From: Luteimonas deserti
GTDB taxonomy: Bacteria > Pseudomonadota > Gammaproteobacteria > Xanthomonadales > Xanthomonadaceae
Length of the DNA stretch: 64,000 bases
Direction: 5' to 3'
NCBI RefSeq assembly: GCF_013425765.1
Contig: NZ_JACCJZ010000013.1
Location: 248,001 to 312,000, forward strand
Both the position numbers and the translations under genes were made by a program. The notes beneath the pieces were generated by a model, which was not told the DNA's origin, searched no databases, and was given only the letters and a program-made list of their open reading frames with translations. Positions 47,873-58,500 of the stretch are shown one piece after another (positions within the stretch are counted from its first letter, which is position 1; every line of letters begins with the position of its first letter).

Positions 47873-49048
47873 ATGACCATCCTCCGCATGACCGATCTCG
47901 ACCTCTCCGGCAGGCGCGTGCTGATCCGCCAGGACCTCAACGTGCCGCTCGACGGTGGCCGGATCACCTCCGACCAGCGCATCACCGCCTCGCTGCTCAC
48001 GCTGAAGTACGCGCTGGAGCAGGGCGCCGCGGTGATGGTGACGTCGCATCTTGGTCGCCCGAAGGAGGGCAGCTGGAGCGAAGCGGATTCGCTCGCGCCG
48101 GTCGCGGCCAGGCTGTCCGGCCTGCTCGGCATCGAGGTGCCTCTGGTACGCGACTGGGTCGACGGTGTCGAGGTCGCGCCGGGCCAGCTGGTGCTGCTCG
48201 AGAACTGCCGCATGAACGTCGGCGAGAAGGACGACGACGAGGCGCTGTCCAGAAAGTACGCAGCGCTGTGCGACGTGTTCGTCATGGATGCCTTCGGCAC
48301 CGCGCATCGCGCGCAGGCGTCGACCCACGGCGTGATCCGCTTCGCGAAGACGGCTGCCGGTGGCCCGCTGCTGATGGCCGAGCTCGATGCGCTGGCCCGG
48401 GCGCTCGACGCGCCGAAGCGTCCGCTGCTGGCGATCGTCGCCGGCAGCAAGGTCTCGACCAAGCTCGAGCTGCTGTCGTCGCTGGTCGGAAAGGTCGACC
48501 AGCTGATCGTCGGTGGCGGGATCGCCAATACCTTCATTGCCGCCGCAGGCCATGGCGTCGGGAAGTCGCTGGTCGAGTCCGACCTGCTGGAGACCGCACG
48601 CCGGATCGATGCCGACGCGCGGGCCCGGGGCGCCGAGATCCCGTTGCCCACCGATGTGGTGGTGGCGCCCGCGTTCGCGGCGGATGCGCCGGCCACGGTC
48701 AAGGCCGTCGATGCAGTGGGCGCGGACGACATGATTCTCGACATCGGGCCCGATACCGCGCGGCGCTATGCGGGGATGATCGCCGAGGCGGGCACCGTGG
48801 TCTGGAACGGGCCGGTCGGCGTGTTCGAGTTCGACGCGTTCGGCGCAGGCACCGAAGCGCTGGCGCGCGCGATCGCGGAGTCCTCGGCGTTCTCGATCGC
48901 CGGCGGCGGCGACACCCTGGCGGCAGTCGACAAGTACGGCGTGGCCGACGGGGTGTCCTACATCTCCACCGGCGGCGGCGCTTTCCTCGAGTTCCTCGAG
49001 GGCAAGACCCTGCCGGCAGTGGCCGCGCTCGAGGCGCGCGGCGCATAA
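47873..49048 (+). CDS. pgk: Phosphoglycerate kinase
   Basis: Glycolytic kinase: 1,3-bisphosphoglycerate + ADP to 3-phosphoglycerate + ATP. The 391-residue, two-domain protein shows the substrate-binding [38 protein letters not shown] and [15 protein letters not shown] in the N-terminal domain, and [29 protein letters not shown] and [13 protein letters not shown] in the nucleotide domain. Length is standard. It is followed in the same direction by pyk and fba. Confidence 0.97.
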   Translation: MTILRMTDLDLSGRRVLIRQDLNVPLDGGRITSDQRITASLLTLKYALEQGAAVMVTSHLGRPKEGSWSEADSLAPVAARLSGLLGIEVPLVRDWVDGVEVAPGQLVLLENCRMNVGEKDDDEALSRKYAALCDVFVMDAFGTAHRAQASTHGVIRFAKTAAGGPLLMAELDALARALDAPKRPLLAIVAGSKVSTKLELLSSLVGKVDQLIVGGGIANTFIAAAGHGVGKSLVESDLLETARRIDADARARGAEIPLPTDVVVAPAFAADAPATVKAVDAVGADDMILDIGPDTARRYAGMIAEAGTVVWNGPVGVFEFDAFGAGTEALARAIAESSAFSIAGGGDTLAAVDKYGVADGVSYISTGGGAFLEFLEGKTLPAVAALEARGA

Positions 49049-49458
49049 GCCGCGCGATGGCGACACGCGGGCACGCGGCTGCCCGTGTGTCGACCGGTCA
49101 CCGGGGTGCTCCGGGCGGAGGGGGCCGCACCCGCGAACGATCGAGTTCCGGCGCGGTCGGCGACACTGCCGGAGGCGCTGCCGAAGACAGGGAGCGGCGG
49201 ATGGGAACGGCCACCACGGCACGTGGTCGCCCGTAAGCCGGGCGCCGTGGTGCATCGATGGCGGGCCGTTATACGAGCGCACGTGCGGGCAGTCCCACGT
49301 CGGAACCCGCGCGTGGCGGTGCGGGCCGGAATCGATGGGCCGCGTGCACATCCGGCACGGACATCCCTTAAGCTCGAACCGTGCGCCGCGCCCGATGCAC
49401 ATCCGATGTGTTGCCTTGCAACATGCCTTTGACTACCGGTGGACACTACACTCGACCG
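49049..49458. other. Non-coding interval between pgk and pyk
   Basis: About 410 bases without a supported gene. It is long for genes of one pathway, so pyk probably has its own promoter. GTTGCCTTGCAAC (49410-49422) is an imperfect palindrome near the pyk start, but I cannot assign it. Confidence 0.35.
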
Positions 49459-50949
49459 ATGACCACGAACGAACTCGCTCCCGTCCCGGCGCATCGCCGA
49501 CGCACACGTATCCTTGCCACCTTGGGGCCCGCCACCGATCCGCCGGGCGTGCTCGATGCCCTGATCGCCGCCGGCGTCAACGCGGTGCGCCTGAACTTCT
49601 CGCACGGTGACCCGTCCTCGCAGAAAGTGCGCGCCGAAGCGGTGCGTGAGGCGGCCGACCGCGCCGGTGTCGAGGTCGGCATCCTTGCCGATCTGCCGGG
49701 GCCGAAGATCCGCATCGAGAAATTCGCCGAAGGCCGGGTGCAACTGCGTGCCGGAGCGCGTTTCGACCTGGTGGCCGATCCCGATGCGCCGCCCGGCACC
49801 GTCGACGAGGTCGGGGTGAGCTATCTCGGCCTGCCCGGCGATGTCGCGCCCGGCGATGTGCTGTTGCTCGACGACGGCCTGGTCCAGCTGCAGGTGGCGT
49901 CGGTCGACGGCGCCCGGATCGCCACCACCGTGCTCAACGACGGCGTGCTGTCCAACCGCAAGGGGCTCAACAAGCAGGGCGGTGGCCTGTCGCTGGGTGC
50001 ACTGACCGACCACGACCGTGAGCTGATCAAGGTGGCCGCCGAGATCGGTGTCGACTTCATCGCGGTCTCGTTCTGCCGCAATGCGGCCGACATGGAGGAA
50101 GCGCGCTCGATCGCGCGCGCCCACGGCAGCGATGCCGCACTGGTCTCGAAAATCGAACGCACCGAAGCGATCGACAACCTGGCCGAGATCATCGACGCGA
50201 GCGACGTGGTCATGGTCGCGCGTGGCGACCTGGGCGTGGAGATCGGCGATGCCGAGCTGCCGGGCCTGCAGAAGAAGATCATCCGCGAGTCGCTGGCCCG
50301 CAACAAGGTGGTGATCACCGCCACCCAGATGCTGCAGTCGATGGTCGAAAGCCCGATGCCGACGCGCGCCGAGGTGCTGGACGTCGCCAACTCGGTCATC
50401 GACGGCACCGACGCGGTGATGCTGTCGGCCGAGACCGCGGCCGGTACCTACCCGGTGCGCGCGGTGGAGGCGATGGCGCGCATCTGCGTGGGCGCCGAAC
50501 GTCAGTTCGCGCACGACACGGACTTCGAGAAGGCCCAGCGCAATCTCGAGCGCGCCGACCATGCCATCGCGATGGCGGCGATGTTCCTGTCCGAGCATGT
50601 CGGTGTCGGCGCGATCGTCGCGATGACCGAATCCGGCGGCACCGCGCGCTATCTGTCGCGGTTCCGCGGCGGCGCGCACGTCTACGCGTTCTCGCGCCAT
50701 GCCGATGCGCGCCGGCGCATGTCGCTGATGCGCGACGTGTTCCCGTTCGACTACGACAGCCGTGGCCAGACGCCGCGCGAAGCCGCCCGCGGCAGCATCC
50801 GCCTGCTGGTCGAGGCCGGCCTGCTGGGCGCGGGCGAGCGCGTCGTGTTCACCAGCGGCGAGCACATGGAGACGCACGGCGCGACCAACACGCTGCGCCT
50901 GTTGCGCGTCGGCGAGGACGGCCGCGCCGAGGGGCTGGGCGAACTCTGA
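49459..50949 (+). CDS. pyk: Pyruvate kinase
   Basis: Last step of glycolysis: phosphoenolpyruvate + ADP to pyruvate + ATP. The 496-residue protein has RTRILATLGPATDPPG and VRLNFSHGDPSSQK near the N terminus, DLPGPKIRI, the active-site lysine segment ALVSKIERTEAIDN, VMVARGDLGVEIG, ITATQMLQSM and ANSVIDGTDAVMLSAETAAG. The C-terminal regulatory domain is present (about 365-490). ATG 49459 gives the usual start; an ATG 36 bases upstream would add 12 non-conserved residues. Confidence 0.97.
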   Translation: MTTNELAPVPAHRRRTRILATLGPATDPPGVLDALIAAGVNAVRLNFSHGDPSSQKVRAEAVREAADRAGVEVGILADLPGPKIRIEKFAEGRVQLRAGARFDLVADPDAPPGTVDEVGVSYLGLPGDVAPGDVLLLDDGLVQLQVASVDGARIATTVLNDGVLSNRKGLNKQGGGLSLGALTDHDRELIKVAAEIGVDFIAVSFCRNAADMEEARSIARAHGSDAALVSKIERTEAIDNLAEIIDASDVVMVARGDLGVEIGDAELPGLQKKIIRESLARNKVVITATQMLQSMVESPMPTRAEVLDVANSVIDGTDAVMLSAETAAGTYPVRAVEAMARICVGAERQFAHDTDFEKAQRNLERADHAIAMAAMFLSEHVGVGAIVAMTESGGTARYLSRFRGGAHVYAFSRHADARRRMSLMRDVFPFDYDSRGQTPREAARGSIRLLVEAGLLGAGERVVFTSGEHMETHGATNTLRLLRVGEDGRAEGLGEL

Positions 50950-51008
50950 GCGCGGCCGCGACCGGCGCACGAGGCGTCGGTCGCACCGGGCCGGGCGGGC
51001 AGGGGCGC

Positions 51009-51014
51009 TATAAT
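51009..51014 (+). promoter_or_regulatory. -10 box of the fba promoter
   Basis: A perfect TATAAT, rare in this GC-rich sequence, 35 bases before the aldolase ATG. No consensus -35 is seen at 17 bases, so activation or an extended context may be needed. Confidence 0.5.
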
Positions 51015-51048
51015 CGCGCTCCTTTCCCCGTGCCCGAGCCATCGCCCC

Positions 51049-52056
51049 ATGAGCATCGAACAGCTTGCCGAAACCGCCCAGGCCATGGTCGCCCCGGGCA
51101 AGGGCATCATCGCGATCGACGAATCGACGAGCACCATCGGCAAGCGCTTCGACGGCGTGGGCATTCCGAACAACGAGGAAAACCGCCGCGCCTACCGTGA
51201 GCTGCTGCTCACCACCCCGGGCCTGTCGGACCACATCAGCGGCGCCATCCTGTTCGACGAGACCATCCGCCAGTCGACGAAAGCCGGCGTGCCGTTCGCG
51301 AAGTACATGGCCGAGCAGGGCATCCTTCCGGGCATCAAGGTCGACAAGGGGACCCACGCCCTGGCCGGGTTCCCGGGCGAGCTGGTCACCGAGGGCCTGG
51401 ACGGCCTGCGTTCGCGCCTTGAGGAGTACTACAAGCTCGGCGCGCGGTTCGCGAAGTGGCGTGCGGTGATCACGATCGGCGAGGACATGCCGTCGGGCAC
51501 CTGCATCGACGTCAACGCGCACGCCCTCGCGCGCTATGCGGCGCTGTGCCAGGAGCAGGGTCTGGTGCCGATGGTCGAGCCGGAAGTGCTGATGGACGGC
51601 GACCACGACATCGAAACCTGTTACGAGGTCACCGAGGTCACGCTGCGCGGGCTGTTCGACGCGCTTTACAGCCAGAACGTCATGCTCGAGGGCACGATCC
51701 TCAAGGCCTCGATGGTGCTGCCGGGCAAGGACAGCGACGAACGCGCCGACATCGATGAAGTGGCCGAAGCCACCCTGATGTGCCTCAAGTCGTCGGTACC
51801 GGCGATCCTGCCGGGCATCGTGTTCCTGTCCGGCGGGCAGAGCGACGAGCGGTCCACCGCACATCTCGATGCGATGAACCGCCTCGGGCCGAATCCATGG
51901 CCGCTGTCGTTCTCCTACGGCCGCGCGATGCAGCAGGCCGCGCTGAAACTGTGGTCGCAGGATCTGGTGAACAACGTCGGCAAGGCCCAGGAAACGGTGC
52001 TCGCCCGCGCACGCGACAACGGGCTCGCGGCACAGGGCAAATGGAAGAAGCGCTGA
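51049..52056 (+). CDS. Class I fructose-bisphosphate aldolase
   Basis: Cleaves fructose 1,6-bisphosphate by Schiff-base chemistry. The 335-residue protein matches the animal/plant type of class I aldolase, not the class II zinc enzyme of most bacteria: GIIAIDESTSTIGKRF, GVPFAKYMAEQGILPGIKVD, VPMVEPEVLMDGDHD, and the Schiff-base lysine Lys219 in LEGTILKASMV, followed by FLSGGQSDE. It is the last gene of the gapA-pgk-pyk-fba set and has its own likely promoter. Confidence 0.96.
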   Translation: MSIEQLAETAQAMVAPGKGIIAIDESTSTIGKRFDGVGIPNNEENRRAYRELLLTTPGLSDHISGAILFDETIRQSTKAGVPFAKYMAEQGILPGIKVDKGTHALAGFPGELVTEGLDGLRSRLEEYYKLGARFAKWRAVITIGEDMPSGTCIDVNAHALARYAALCQEQGLVPMVEPEVLMDGDHDIETCYEVTEVTLRGLFDALYSQNVMLEGTILKASMVLPGKDSDERADIDEVAEATLMCLKSSVPAILPGIVFLSGGQSDERSTAHLDAMNRLGPNPWPLSFSYGRAMQQAALKLWSQDLVNNVGKAQETVLARARDNGLAAQGKWKKR

Positions 52057-52084
52057 CCGCCTTTTAAGTAATGAAGGCAGTCAG

Positions 52085-52107
52085 GACGCCGGCCGTGGGC
52101 CGGCGTC
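52085..52107 (+). terminator. Hairpin terminator after fba
   Basis: Ten-base perfect stem GACGCCGGCC / GGCCGGCGTC with a GTG loop, 29 bases after the aldolase stop and before the convergent macro-domain gene. No T tract follows. Confidence 0.7.
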
Positions 52108-52171
52108 GTGCGTTCCGGGGCTGGCGATCCCGCCGTGCCTGCTCGCGCGATGGAGGCGCCCGACGTCCGCT

Positions 52172-52690
52172 TCACGCTGCGAGCGCGGCGCGGTAGAGCG
52201 CGAGCAACGCCGGATCGTGGCAGCAGAACAGCACGTCCATCGGCATGTCCGCACGCCACGCGCGGACCTCGGCCACCGCCACCGCCACGGCCGCCGCGTG
52301 CGGGTAGCCGAACACGCCGCAACTGATCGCTGGAAACGCGAGCGAGGTCAGTGCGTGTTCGGCTGCCAGGTCCAGGCTGCTGCGGTAACAGGCCGCCAGC
52401 AGGTCGGCCTCGCCGGACTGCCCACCGCGCCAGACCGGCCCCACGGTATGGATCACATGCCGCGCAGGCAGCCCGAAGCCGGGCGTGATCCGGGCCGAGC
52501 CTGTCGGGCAGCGGACACCGGGCCGTACGAGCGGCAGGGCGCGGCACGCCCGCAACAGGTCGGGTCCCGCCGCGCGATGGATCGCGCCGTCCACGCCGCC
52601 GCCGCCGACCATCGCCTCGTTGGCCGCGTTGACGATCGCATCGACGTCGCAGCGGGTGATGTCGCCCTGCAGGGCGGTGATGTGTGCCAT
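52172..52690 (-). CDS. Macro-domain protein (ADP-ribose deacylase type)
   Basis: A 172-residue stand-alone macro domain of the YmdB type. It binds ADP-ribose and can hydrolyse O-acetyl-ADP-ribose or remove ADP-ribose from proteins. The ligand-binding motifs are [49 protein letters not shown] and [12 protein letters not shown]. All are intact and length is normal. It is not coupled to an ADP-ribosyltransferase gene. It converges with fba and is divergent from the next small gene. Confidence 0.93.
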   Translation of the reverse strand: MAHITALQGDITRCDVDAIVNAANEAMVGGGGVDGAIHRAAGPDLLRACRALPLVRPGVRCPTGSARITPGFGLPARHVIHTVGPVWRGGQSGEADLLAACYRSSLDLAAEHALTSLAFPAISCGVFGYPHAAAVAVAVAEVRAWRADMPMDVLFCCHDPALLALYRAALAA

Positions 52691-52774
52691 GCCGGCAGTG
52701 TCGCACCGCCGCCCACCGTGCCGTCACCGGGGGCCCGGCAGACTGCCCGGCCGTTCCACAATCCGGAGTCCGCC

Positions 52775-53257
52775 ATGTCCGCGGTGAACCACGCCGGCCG
52801 GCTGCACGTGCCCCTGACCGTCCACGATGCGCTGCGGCGCGGCAAGCCGGACGAGGCCGTCCGCCTGTTGCGCACCGCCAACCCCTCGCTCGACGCCTCG
52901 GGCGCGCGCGACGCGGTGCAGCGGCTGGCTGCGAACCCGTCCGATCCGCTCGATGACGACGACGCCTACCGCCCCGCGGGCGCCGACGTGCCCACCGCCA
53001 CCGACACGCTGCCGACCGAGGTGGCCGCGAAGATCGCCACCGGCAATACCGTGGACGCTGCGCGCCGGCTGCGCGATGCCAAGCCGGGGCTGAGCGACGC
53101 CGAAGCGCGCGAGGCGGTGGCCCGGCACGGCTCGCCCTTACTCAGCGAAGCACGCGACGAGACGGTGGTGCGCGGCGACAGCGGCCGCTACGGCTGGGTG
53201 GGCTGGGTGCTGGCGATCGTGATCGTGGGCGGCGGTCTGGCGGTGTGGCTCGGCTGA
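52775..53257 (+). CDS. Small membrane protein with two L7/L12-like repeats
   Basis: A 160-residue protein. Two copies of a ~35-residue motif are visible: GKPDEAVRLLRTANPSLDAS followed by GARDAVQRLA (about residues 22-55), and GNTVDAARRLRDAKPGLSDA followed by EAREAVARHG (about 93-125). Each resembles the C-terminal domain of ribosomal protein L7/L12, where the pattern is G-K-I-x-A-I-K-x-L-R and ends LKEAKDxVE. A single C-terminal helix (about 140-158, GWVLAIVIVGGGLAVWL) anchors it to the membrane. The ATG has GGAG seven bases upstream. The function is unknown. Confidence 0.75.
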   Translation: MSAVNHAGRLHVPLTVHDALRRGKPDEAVRLLRTANPSLDASGARDAVQRLAANPSDPLDDDDAYRPAGADVPTATDTLPTEVAAKIATGNTVDAARRLRDAKPGLSDAEAREAVARHGSPLLSEARDETVVRGDSGRYGWVGWVLAIVIVGGGLAVWLG

Positions 53258-53288
53258 TCGCGCCGGCCGCCCGCCGTCGGCCCCGGGA

Positions 53289-54248
53289 TCAGGGCAGGCC
53301 GGCCAGCCAGTCGTCGTCGGAGCCTTCGTTGATGTCGGCGAACAACGGCGTGGAGAAGTAGCGCTCGCCGGTGTCGGGCAGCATCGCCAGGATGACGTCG
53401 CCGTCGCGTGCGGTCTTCGCCACCTCGAGCGCCGCGGCGAGCGTACCGCCGGCCGAGATGCCGGCGAAGATGCCTTCCTCCGCGGCCAGCCGGCGCGCGA
53501 TTTCGATCGAGACCGCATCGTCGATCGACAGCACCTGCGCGGCGATCTCCCGGTTGAGCACCTCGGGCACGAAGTCGGGCGTCCAGCCCTGCACCTTGTG
53601 CGGCGCCCACGCCTGCCCCTGCAGCAGGGCCGCACCGGCCGGTTCGCAGGCGGTCACCTTCACGTCCGGGCGCGCGACCTTCAGGACCTCGCCCACGCCG
53701 GTGAGCGTGCCGCCGGTGCCCCAGCCGGTGACGAAGTGATCGAGCCGGCGACCGGCGAAATCGCGCAGGATTTCCGCTGCGGTGGTACTGCGGTGGTAGG
53801 CCGGATTGGCGGGATTGGCGAACTGGCTGGCCAGGAACCAGCCGTGCTGCTCCGACAGCTCCCGGGCCTTGCGCACCATCCCGCTCCCGCGCTCGGCCGC
53901 CGGGGTGAGGATCACCTTGGCACCGTAGGCCCGCATCAGCTTGCGCCGCTCGATCGAGAACGTCTCGACCATCGTGGCCACGAACTTGTAACCGCGCGCG
54001 GCGCAGACCATCGCCAGCGCCACGCCGGTGTTGCCGGAGGTCGCCTCGACCACCGTGTCGCCCGGTTTGAGCAGGCCCTTGGCCTCGGCGTCGAGAATGA
54101 TCGCGAGCGCGAGCCGGTCCTTGACCGAGCCTCCGGGATTGAAGGACTCGACCTTGACGTAGAGTTCGACGTTGGCTGGCGACAAGCGGTGGAGGCGGAC
54201 GATCGGGGTGTGACCGATGGTGTCGAGGATGCTGTCGTAGAGGGCCAT
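53289..54248 (-). CDS. cysK: Cysteine synthase A (O-acetylserine sulfhydrylase)
   Basis: PLP enzyme that makes cysteine from O-acetylserine and sulfide. The 319-residue protein has the PLP lysine Lys43 in NPGGSVKDRLAL, the substrate loop EATSGNTGVALAM, the phosphate-cup GTGGTLTGVG and FAGISAGGTLAAALEVA. The C-terminal region is complete. The sequence fits CysK better than CysM, as the CysK-type ERRKLMRAYGA loop is present; the split is not always clear. It is divergent from the RND efflux genes. Confidence 0.93.
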   Translation of the reverse strand: MALYDSILDTIGHTPIVRLHRLSPANVELYVKVESFNPGGSVKDRLALAIILDAEAKGLLKPGDTVVEATSGNTGVALAMVCAARGYKFVATMVETFSIERRKLMRAYGAKVILTPAAERGSGMVRKARELSEQHGWFLASQFANPANPAYHRSTTAAEILRDFAGRRLDHFVTGWGTGGTLTGVGEVLKVARPDVKVTACEPAGAALLQGQAWAPHKVQGWTPDFVPEVLNREIAAQVLSIDDAVSIEIARRLAAEEGIFAGISAGGTLAAALEVAKTARDGDVILAMLPDTGERYFSTPLFADINEGSDDDWLAGLP

Positions 54249-54420
54249 TGGGGGGACTCGGCGGGCGCTCGTCGCGCGGTGCCCCAGACTGGGCCATAAC
54301 GGACGAGCGTGCCAGCGGTTGACGTGGAACGCTGTTTTTTCATCCCCATCCGATGGCACGGTCGGCGTCACGGCACGACGGGTAAGATCGGGCGGTTTTC
54401 CCGTTTGCGCAGGCCGTCCC

Positions 54421-55545
54421 TTGCTCCAGTCACGTCCCCGTCTCCGCCCGTCCCTCCGGCGCGCGTCCCTCTGCCTCGTCGCTGCCGTCGCCGTGCTGGT
54501 GGCCGGCTGCGGAGGTGCCGCGCAGGAGTCGCCCCGCGGAGAACCGCAGGCGGTGCCGGTGACCACCGCGGTGGTCGAGTCGCGACCGTGGAACGACACC
54601 GTCGCGGCCCTGGGGACGGTGAATGCGCGCGAGTCGGTCACCGTCACCGCGAAGGTCAGTGAGATCGTCCAGCGCGTGCATTTCGACAGTGGCGACGAGG
54701 TGGCCGCCGGCTCGGTGCTGGTCACCTTGTCGGGCAACCAGCAGCAGGCATCGCTTCGCGCCGCCGAGGCCGCGGCCAACGAGGCCGAGCAGCAGTACCG
54801 CCGCGGCAGCGAGCTCGTCGAGCAGCAGTTGATCGCCCGCGCCTCGATCGACACCCTGCGGGCGACCCGCGACGCGGCCCGCGCCAACGTCGCGCAGACC
54901 CGCGCCGACATCGGCGACCGCACCATCCGGGCACCCTTCGCCGGCGTGCTCGGCCTGCGCCAGGTCAGCACGGGCGCGCTGGTGACCCCGGGCACGGCGA
55001 TCGCCACGCTCGACGACATCGGTGCGGTCTACGTGGATTTCCCGGTGCCCGAGACGCGCCTGTCGGTGGTCGCACCGGGACAGCGCGTGGCCGGGCGCAG
55101 CGCGGCCTATCCCGACGTCGATTTCGAAGGCACGGTGCAGACCATCGATGCCCGGGTGGATCCCGACACCCGCGCAGTCCTCGTGCGCGCCACGTTCGCC
55201 AATCCCGAGCGCCAGCTGCGGCCGGGCATGCTGATGCAGGTGCGCCTGGAACAACGCTCGCGCACAGCCTTGCTGGTGCCGGAGATCGCGGTGATCCAGG
55301 TCGGCCGGGACACGTTCGTCTACCGGGTCCGCGAGGACGAGACGGTGGAGCAGGTCCCCGTGGTGATCGGCGTGCGTGACGGCGGCCTGGCCGAGATCGT
55401 CGAAGGCCTGGCGTCGGGAGCACGGATCGTCGTCGACGGCACCGGCAAGCTGCGGCCCGGCATGCGCGTGGTCGAAGGCTCGGTGCAGGAAGTGAAGTCC
55501 CAGTCCGGCGACGCGGTCGAGCCGGCAGGAGCGCCTGCGTCATGA
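54421..55545 (+). CDS. RND efflux membrane-fusion lipoprotein
   Basis: Periplasmic adaptor that links an RND pump to the outer membrane. The predicted 374-residue protein has a lipoprotein signal (VAAVAVLVAGCGG) and the order of a HlyD/AcrA-type adaptor: lipoyl half GTVNARESVTVTAKVSEIVQ, a short helical hairpin (about 105-150), second lipoyl half RTIRAPFAGVLGLRQVSTGA, beta-barrel and membrane-proximal domains. The start is a TTG: TTG 54421 gives a signal peptide of normal length; another in-frame TTG at 54319 would add 34 basic residues. Its stop overlaps the start of the pump gene (ATGA). Confidence 0.9.
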   Translation: MLQSRPRLRPSLRRASLCLVAAVAVLVAGCGGAAQESPRGEPQAVPVTTAVVESRPWNDTVAALGTVNARESVTVTAKVSEIVQRVHFDSGDEVAAGSVLVTLSGNQQQASLRAAEAAANEAEQQYRRGSELVEQQLIARASIDTLRATRDAARANVAQTRADIGDRTIRAPFAGVLGLRQVSTGALVTPGTAIATLDDIGAVYVDFPVPETRLSVVAPGQRVAGRSAAYPDVDFEGTVQTIDARVDPDTRAVLVRATFANPERQLRPGMLMQVRLEQRSRTALLVPEIAVIQVGRDTFVYRVREDETVEQVPVVIGVRDGGLAEIVEGLASGARIVVDGTGKLRPGMRVVEGSVQEVKSQSGDAVEPAGAPAS

Positions 55546-58500
55546 AGATGTCCGACGTCTCGATCAAGCGGCCGGTATTCGCGGTCGTCATCAGCCTGTT
55601 GCTGGTGGTGCTGGGGATCATGTCCTTCAGCCGCCTCACGCTGCGCGAGCTGCCGAACATCGACCCGCCGATCGTGTCGGTCACCGTGAGTTATCCGGGT
55701 GCGTCGGCCGCGGTGGTCGAGACGCGCATCACCCAGATCCTCGAGGACGCGTTGTCGGGCATCGAGGGCATCCGCACCATCGAGTCGCGCAGCCGCAACG
55801 GCCGCTCCGACGTCACCATCGAGTTCAACCTCACCCGCGACATCGAGGCGGCGGCCAACGACGTGCGCGATGCCATCAGCCGCGTCGCGGACCGGATGCC
55901 GGTCGAGGCCGATCCGCCCGAGATCTCGAAGGTGGAAGCCGACGCCGACGCGATCCTCTGGCTCAACCTGCGTTCGAGCACGATGGACACGCTCGAGCTG
56001 ACCGACTACACCGATCGCTACATTCTCGACCGGCTGTCCTCGCTCGACGGCGTGGCCCGCGTGCAGCTCAGCGGCGGCCAGCGCTATGCGATGCGCATCT
56101 GGCTCGACCGCAATGCGATGACCGCCCGCGGCATCACCGCGGTGGACGTGGAGTCGGCACTGCGGTCGGAGAACATCGAGCTGCCGGCCGGGCGCATCGA
56201 ATCGGCCACGCGCGATTTCACCCTGCGCGTGGAGCGCGGCTACCGCGAACCGGCGCAATTCGCGCAGATCCCCGTGCGCCGCGGCGACGACGGCTACGTG
56301 GTGCGCATGGGCGACGTGGCCACGGTGGAACTGGGCTCGGCCGAGCGCCGCTCGTACATGCGCAGCAACTCGGTGCCCAATGTCGGGCTCGGTATCGTGC
56401 GCACGTCGACCGCGAATGCACTCGACGTGGCCCGGGCGGCGCGGTCGGAGGCGGAGCGCATCCAGGCGACGCTGCCCGAAGGCACCGAGATCTTCGTCGC
56501 GGCCGACAACACCGTCTTCATCGATGCGGCGATCACCCGGGTCTACTGGACGCTGTTCGAGGCCATGGCCTTGGTGTTCGTGGTGATCTGGCTGTTCCTC
56601 GGCAGCCTGCGCGCGGCGATCATTCCCGCCGTCACCGCGCCGGTCTGCCTGATCGCGGCGTTCACCGCGCTGTATGCATTCGGCTTCTCGATCAACCTGC
56701 TGACCCTGCTCGCGCTGGTGCTGTGCATCGGCCTGGTGGTGGACGACGCCATCATCGTGCTCGAGAACGTGCAGCGCCGCGCGGATCTGGGCGAACCGCC
56801 GCTGGTCGCCGCGCGCCGGGGCACGGCGCAGGTGGCGTTCGCGGTCATCGCGACCACCGGCGTGCTGGTCGCGGTGTTCCTGCCGGTCGGTTTCATGGAG
56901 GGCAATTCCGGCCGGCTGTTCCGCGAACTCGCGGTGACGCTGGCCTGCGCCGTGGCGCTGTCGGCCTTCATCGCGCTGACGCTCACGCCGATGATGTGCT
57001 CCAAGCTGGTCCGCAAACAGGAAAAGCCGCGCGGACTCAATGCCTGGATGTCCCGCAGGCTCGACCAGCTCGGCACCGGGTACGGTCGCCGCGTGGAGCG
57101 CCTGGTGGCGATGCCGGGCAAGCGGCTGATGCTCCTGCTCGCACTGGCGATCACCGGGCTGATGGCCGCGGCGCTGCTGCTGTTCTGGCGCGTGCCCAGC
57201 GAGCTGTCGCCGGCCGAGGACCGCGGCCGCTTCTTCGTCGGCGTCGACGGACCCGAGGGCGCCGGCTACGACTACACCGTGGCGCAGATGCAGCAGGTCG
57301 AGCAGATCTTCGCGCGCTACGTCGGCGAGGACCAGCCGATCCAGCGCGCCAACTCGCGCGTGCCGCGCGGCTGGGGCGGCAGCGAGGACATGCACACCGG
57401 ACAGGTGATCGTGTTCCTGCAGGACTGGCGCGATCGCAGCGTGCCGACCAGCGACGTGGTCGCGAGCCTGCGCGCCGAGTTCGCCCAGCTTCCGGGCGTG
57501 CAGGTGCGCGCCAACGTGCCTGGCGGTCTGGTCAGCAGCCGCGGGCAGCGCTACCAGCTGGTGCTCGGCGGCCCGGATTACGCGGAGATCGCGCAGTGGC
57601 GCGACCGCATGCTGGCGCGCATGCGCGACAACCCGGGGATCATGGATCCGGACTCCGACTACAAGGAGACCCGCCCGCAGATGCGCGTCGACATCGACCA
57701 CGCGCGCGCGTCCGACCTGGGCGTGTCGGTGCAGGAGATCGGGCGCACCCTCGAAACGATGATGGGCTCGCGCCAGGTCACCACCTTCGTCGACAGCGGC
57801 GAGGAATACGACGTGCTGCTGCAGGCCGGTCGCGAGGCGCGCATGTCGCCCTCGGACCTGTCCGACACCTACGTGCGCGGCCGTGACGGCACGCTGGTGC
57901 CGTTGTCCAACCTCGTGACGCTGAGCGAGATCGCCGAGCCCGGCAGCTTCAACCGCTTCAACCGGCTGCGCGCGATCACCATCGCGGCCGGGCTCGCCCC
58001 CGGTTACACCATGAGCGAGGCCCTCGAGTGGACCCGCCAGGTCGCCGCCGAAGAACTGCCCGACTACGCCCAGATCGACTGGAAGGGCGAGAGCCGCGAG
58101 TTCCAGGAGGCCGGCGGCGCGGTCCTGCTGACCTTCACGATGGCGCTGCTGATCGTCTACCTGGTGCTGGCCGCGCAGTTCGAAAGCTTCATCCATCCGC
58201 TTTCGATCATGCTCACCGTGCCGCTGGCGGTGCTCGGCGCACTGGTCGGGTTGTGGGCGACCGGAGGCACGCTGAATCTCTTCAGCCAGATCGGCATCGT
58301 GATGCTGATCGGGTTGGCGGCGAAAAACGGCATCCTGATCGTCGAGTTCGCCAACCAGTTGCGCGACGACGGGCGCAGCGTGCGCGAAGCCATCACCGAA
58401 TCGGCGACGGTGCGCCTGCGCCCGATCCTGATGACGGCCGCCGCCACCGTGGTGGGCGCGGTGCCGCTGGTGGTGGCGGGAGGGCCGGGTTCGGCCAGCC

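Noticed and set aside
54319-54420. Extended N terminus of the RND adaptor from TTG 54319
   Set aside because: It would place 34 extra basic residues before the lipoprotein signal and block normal export.
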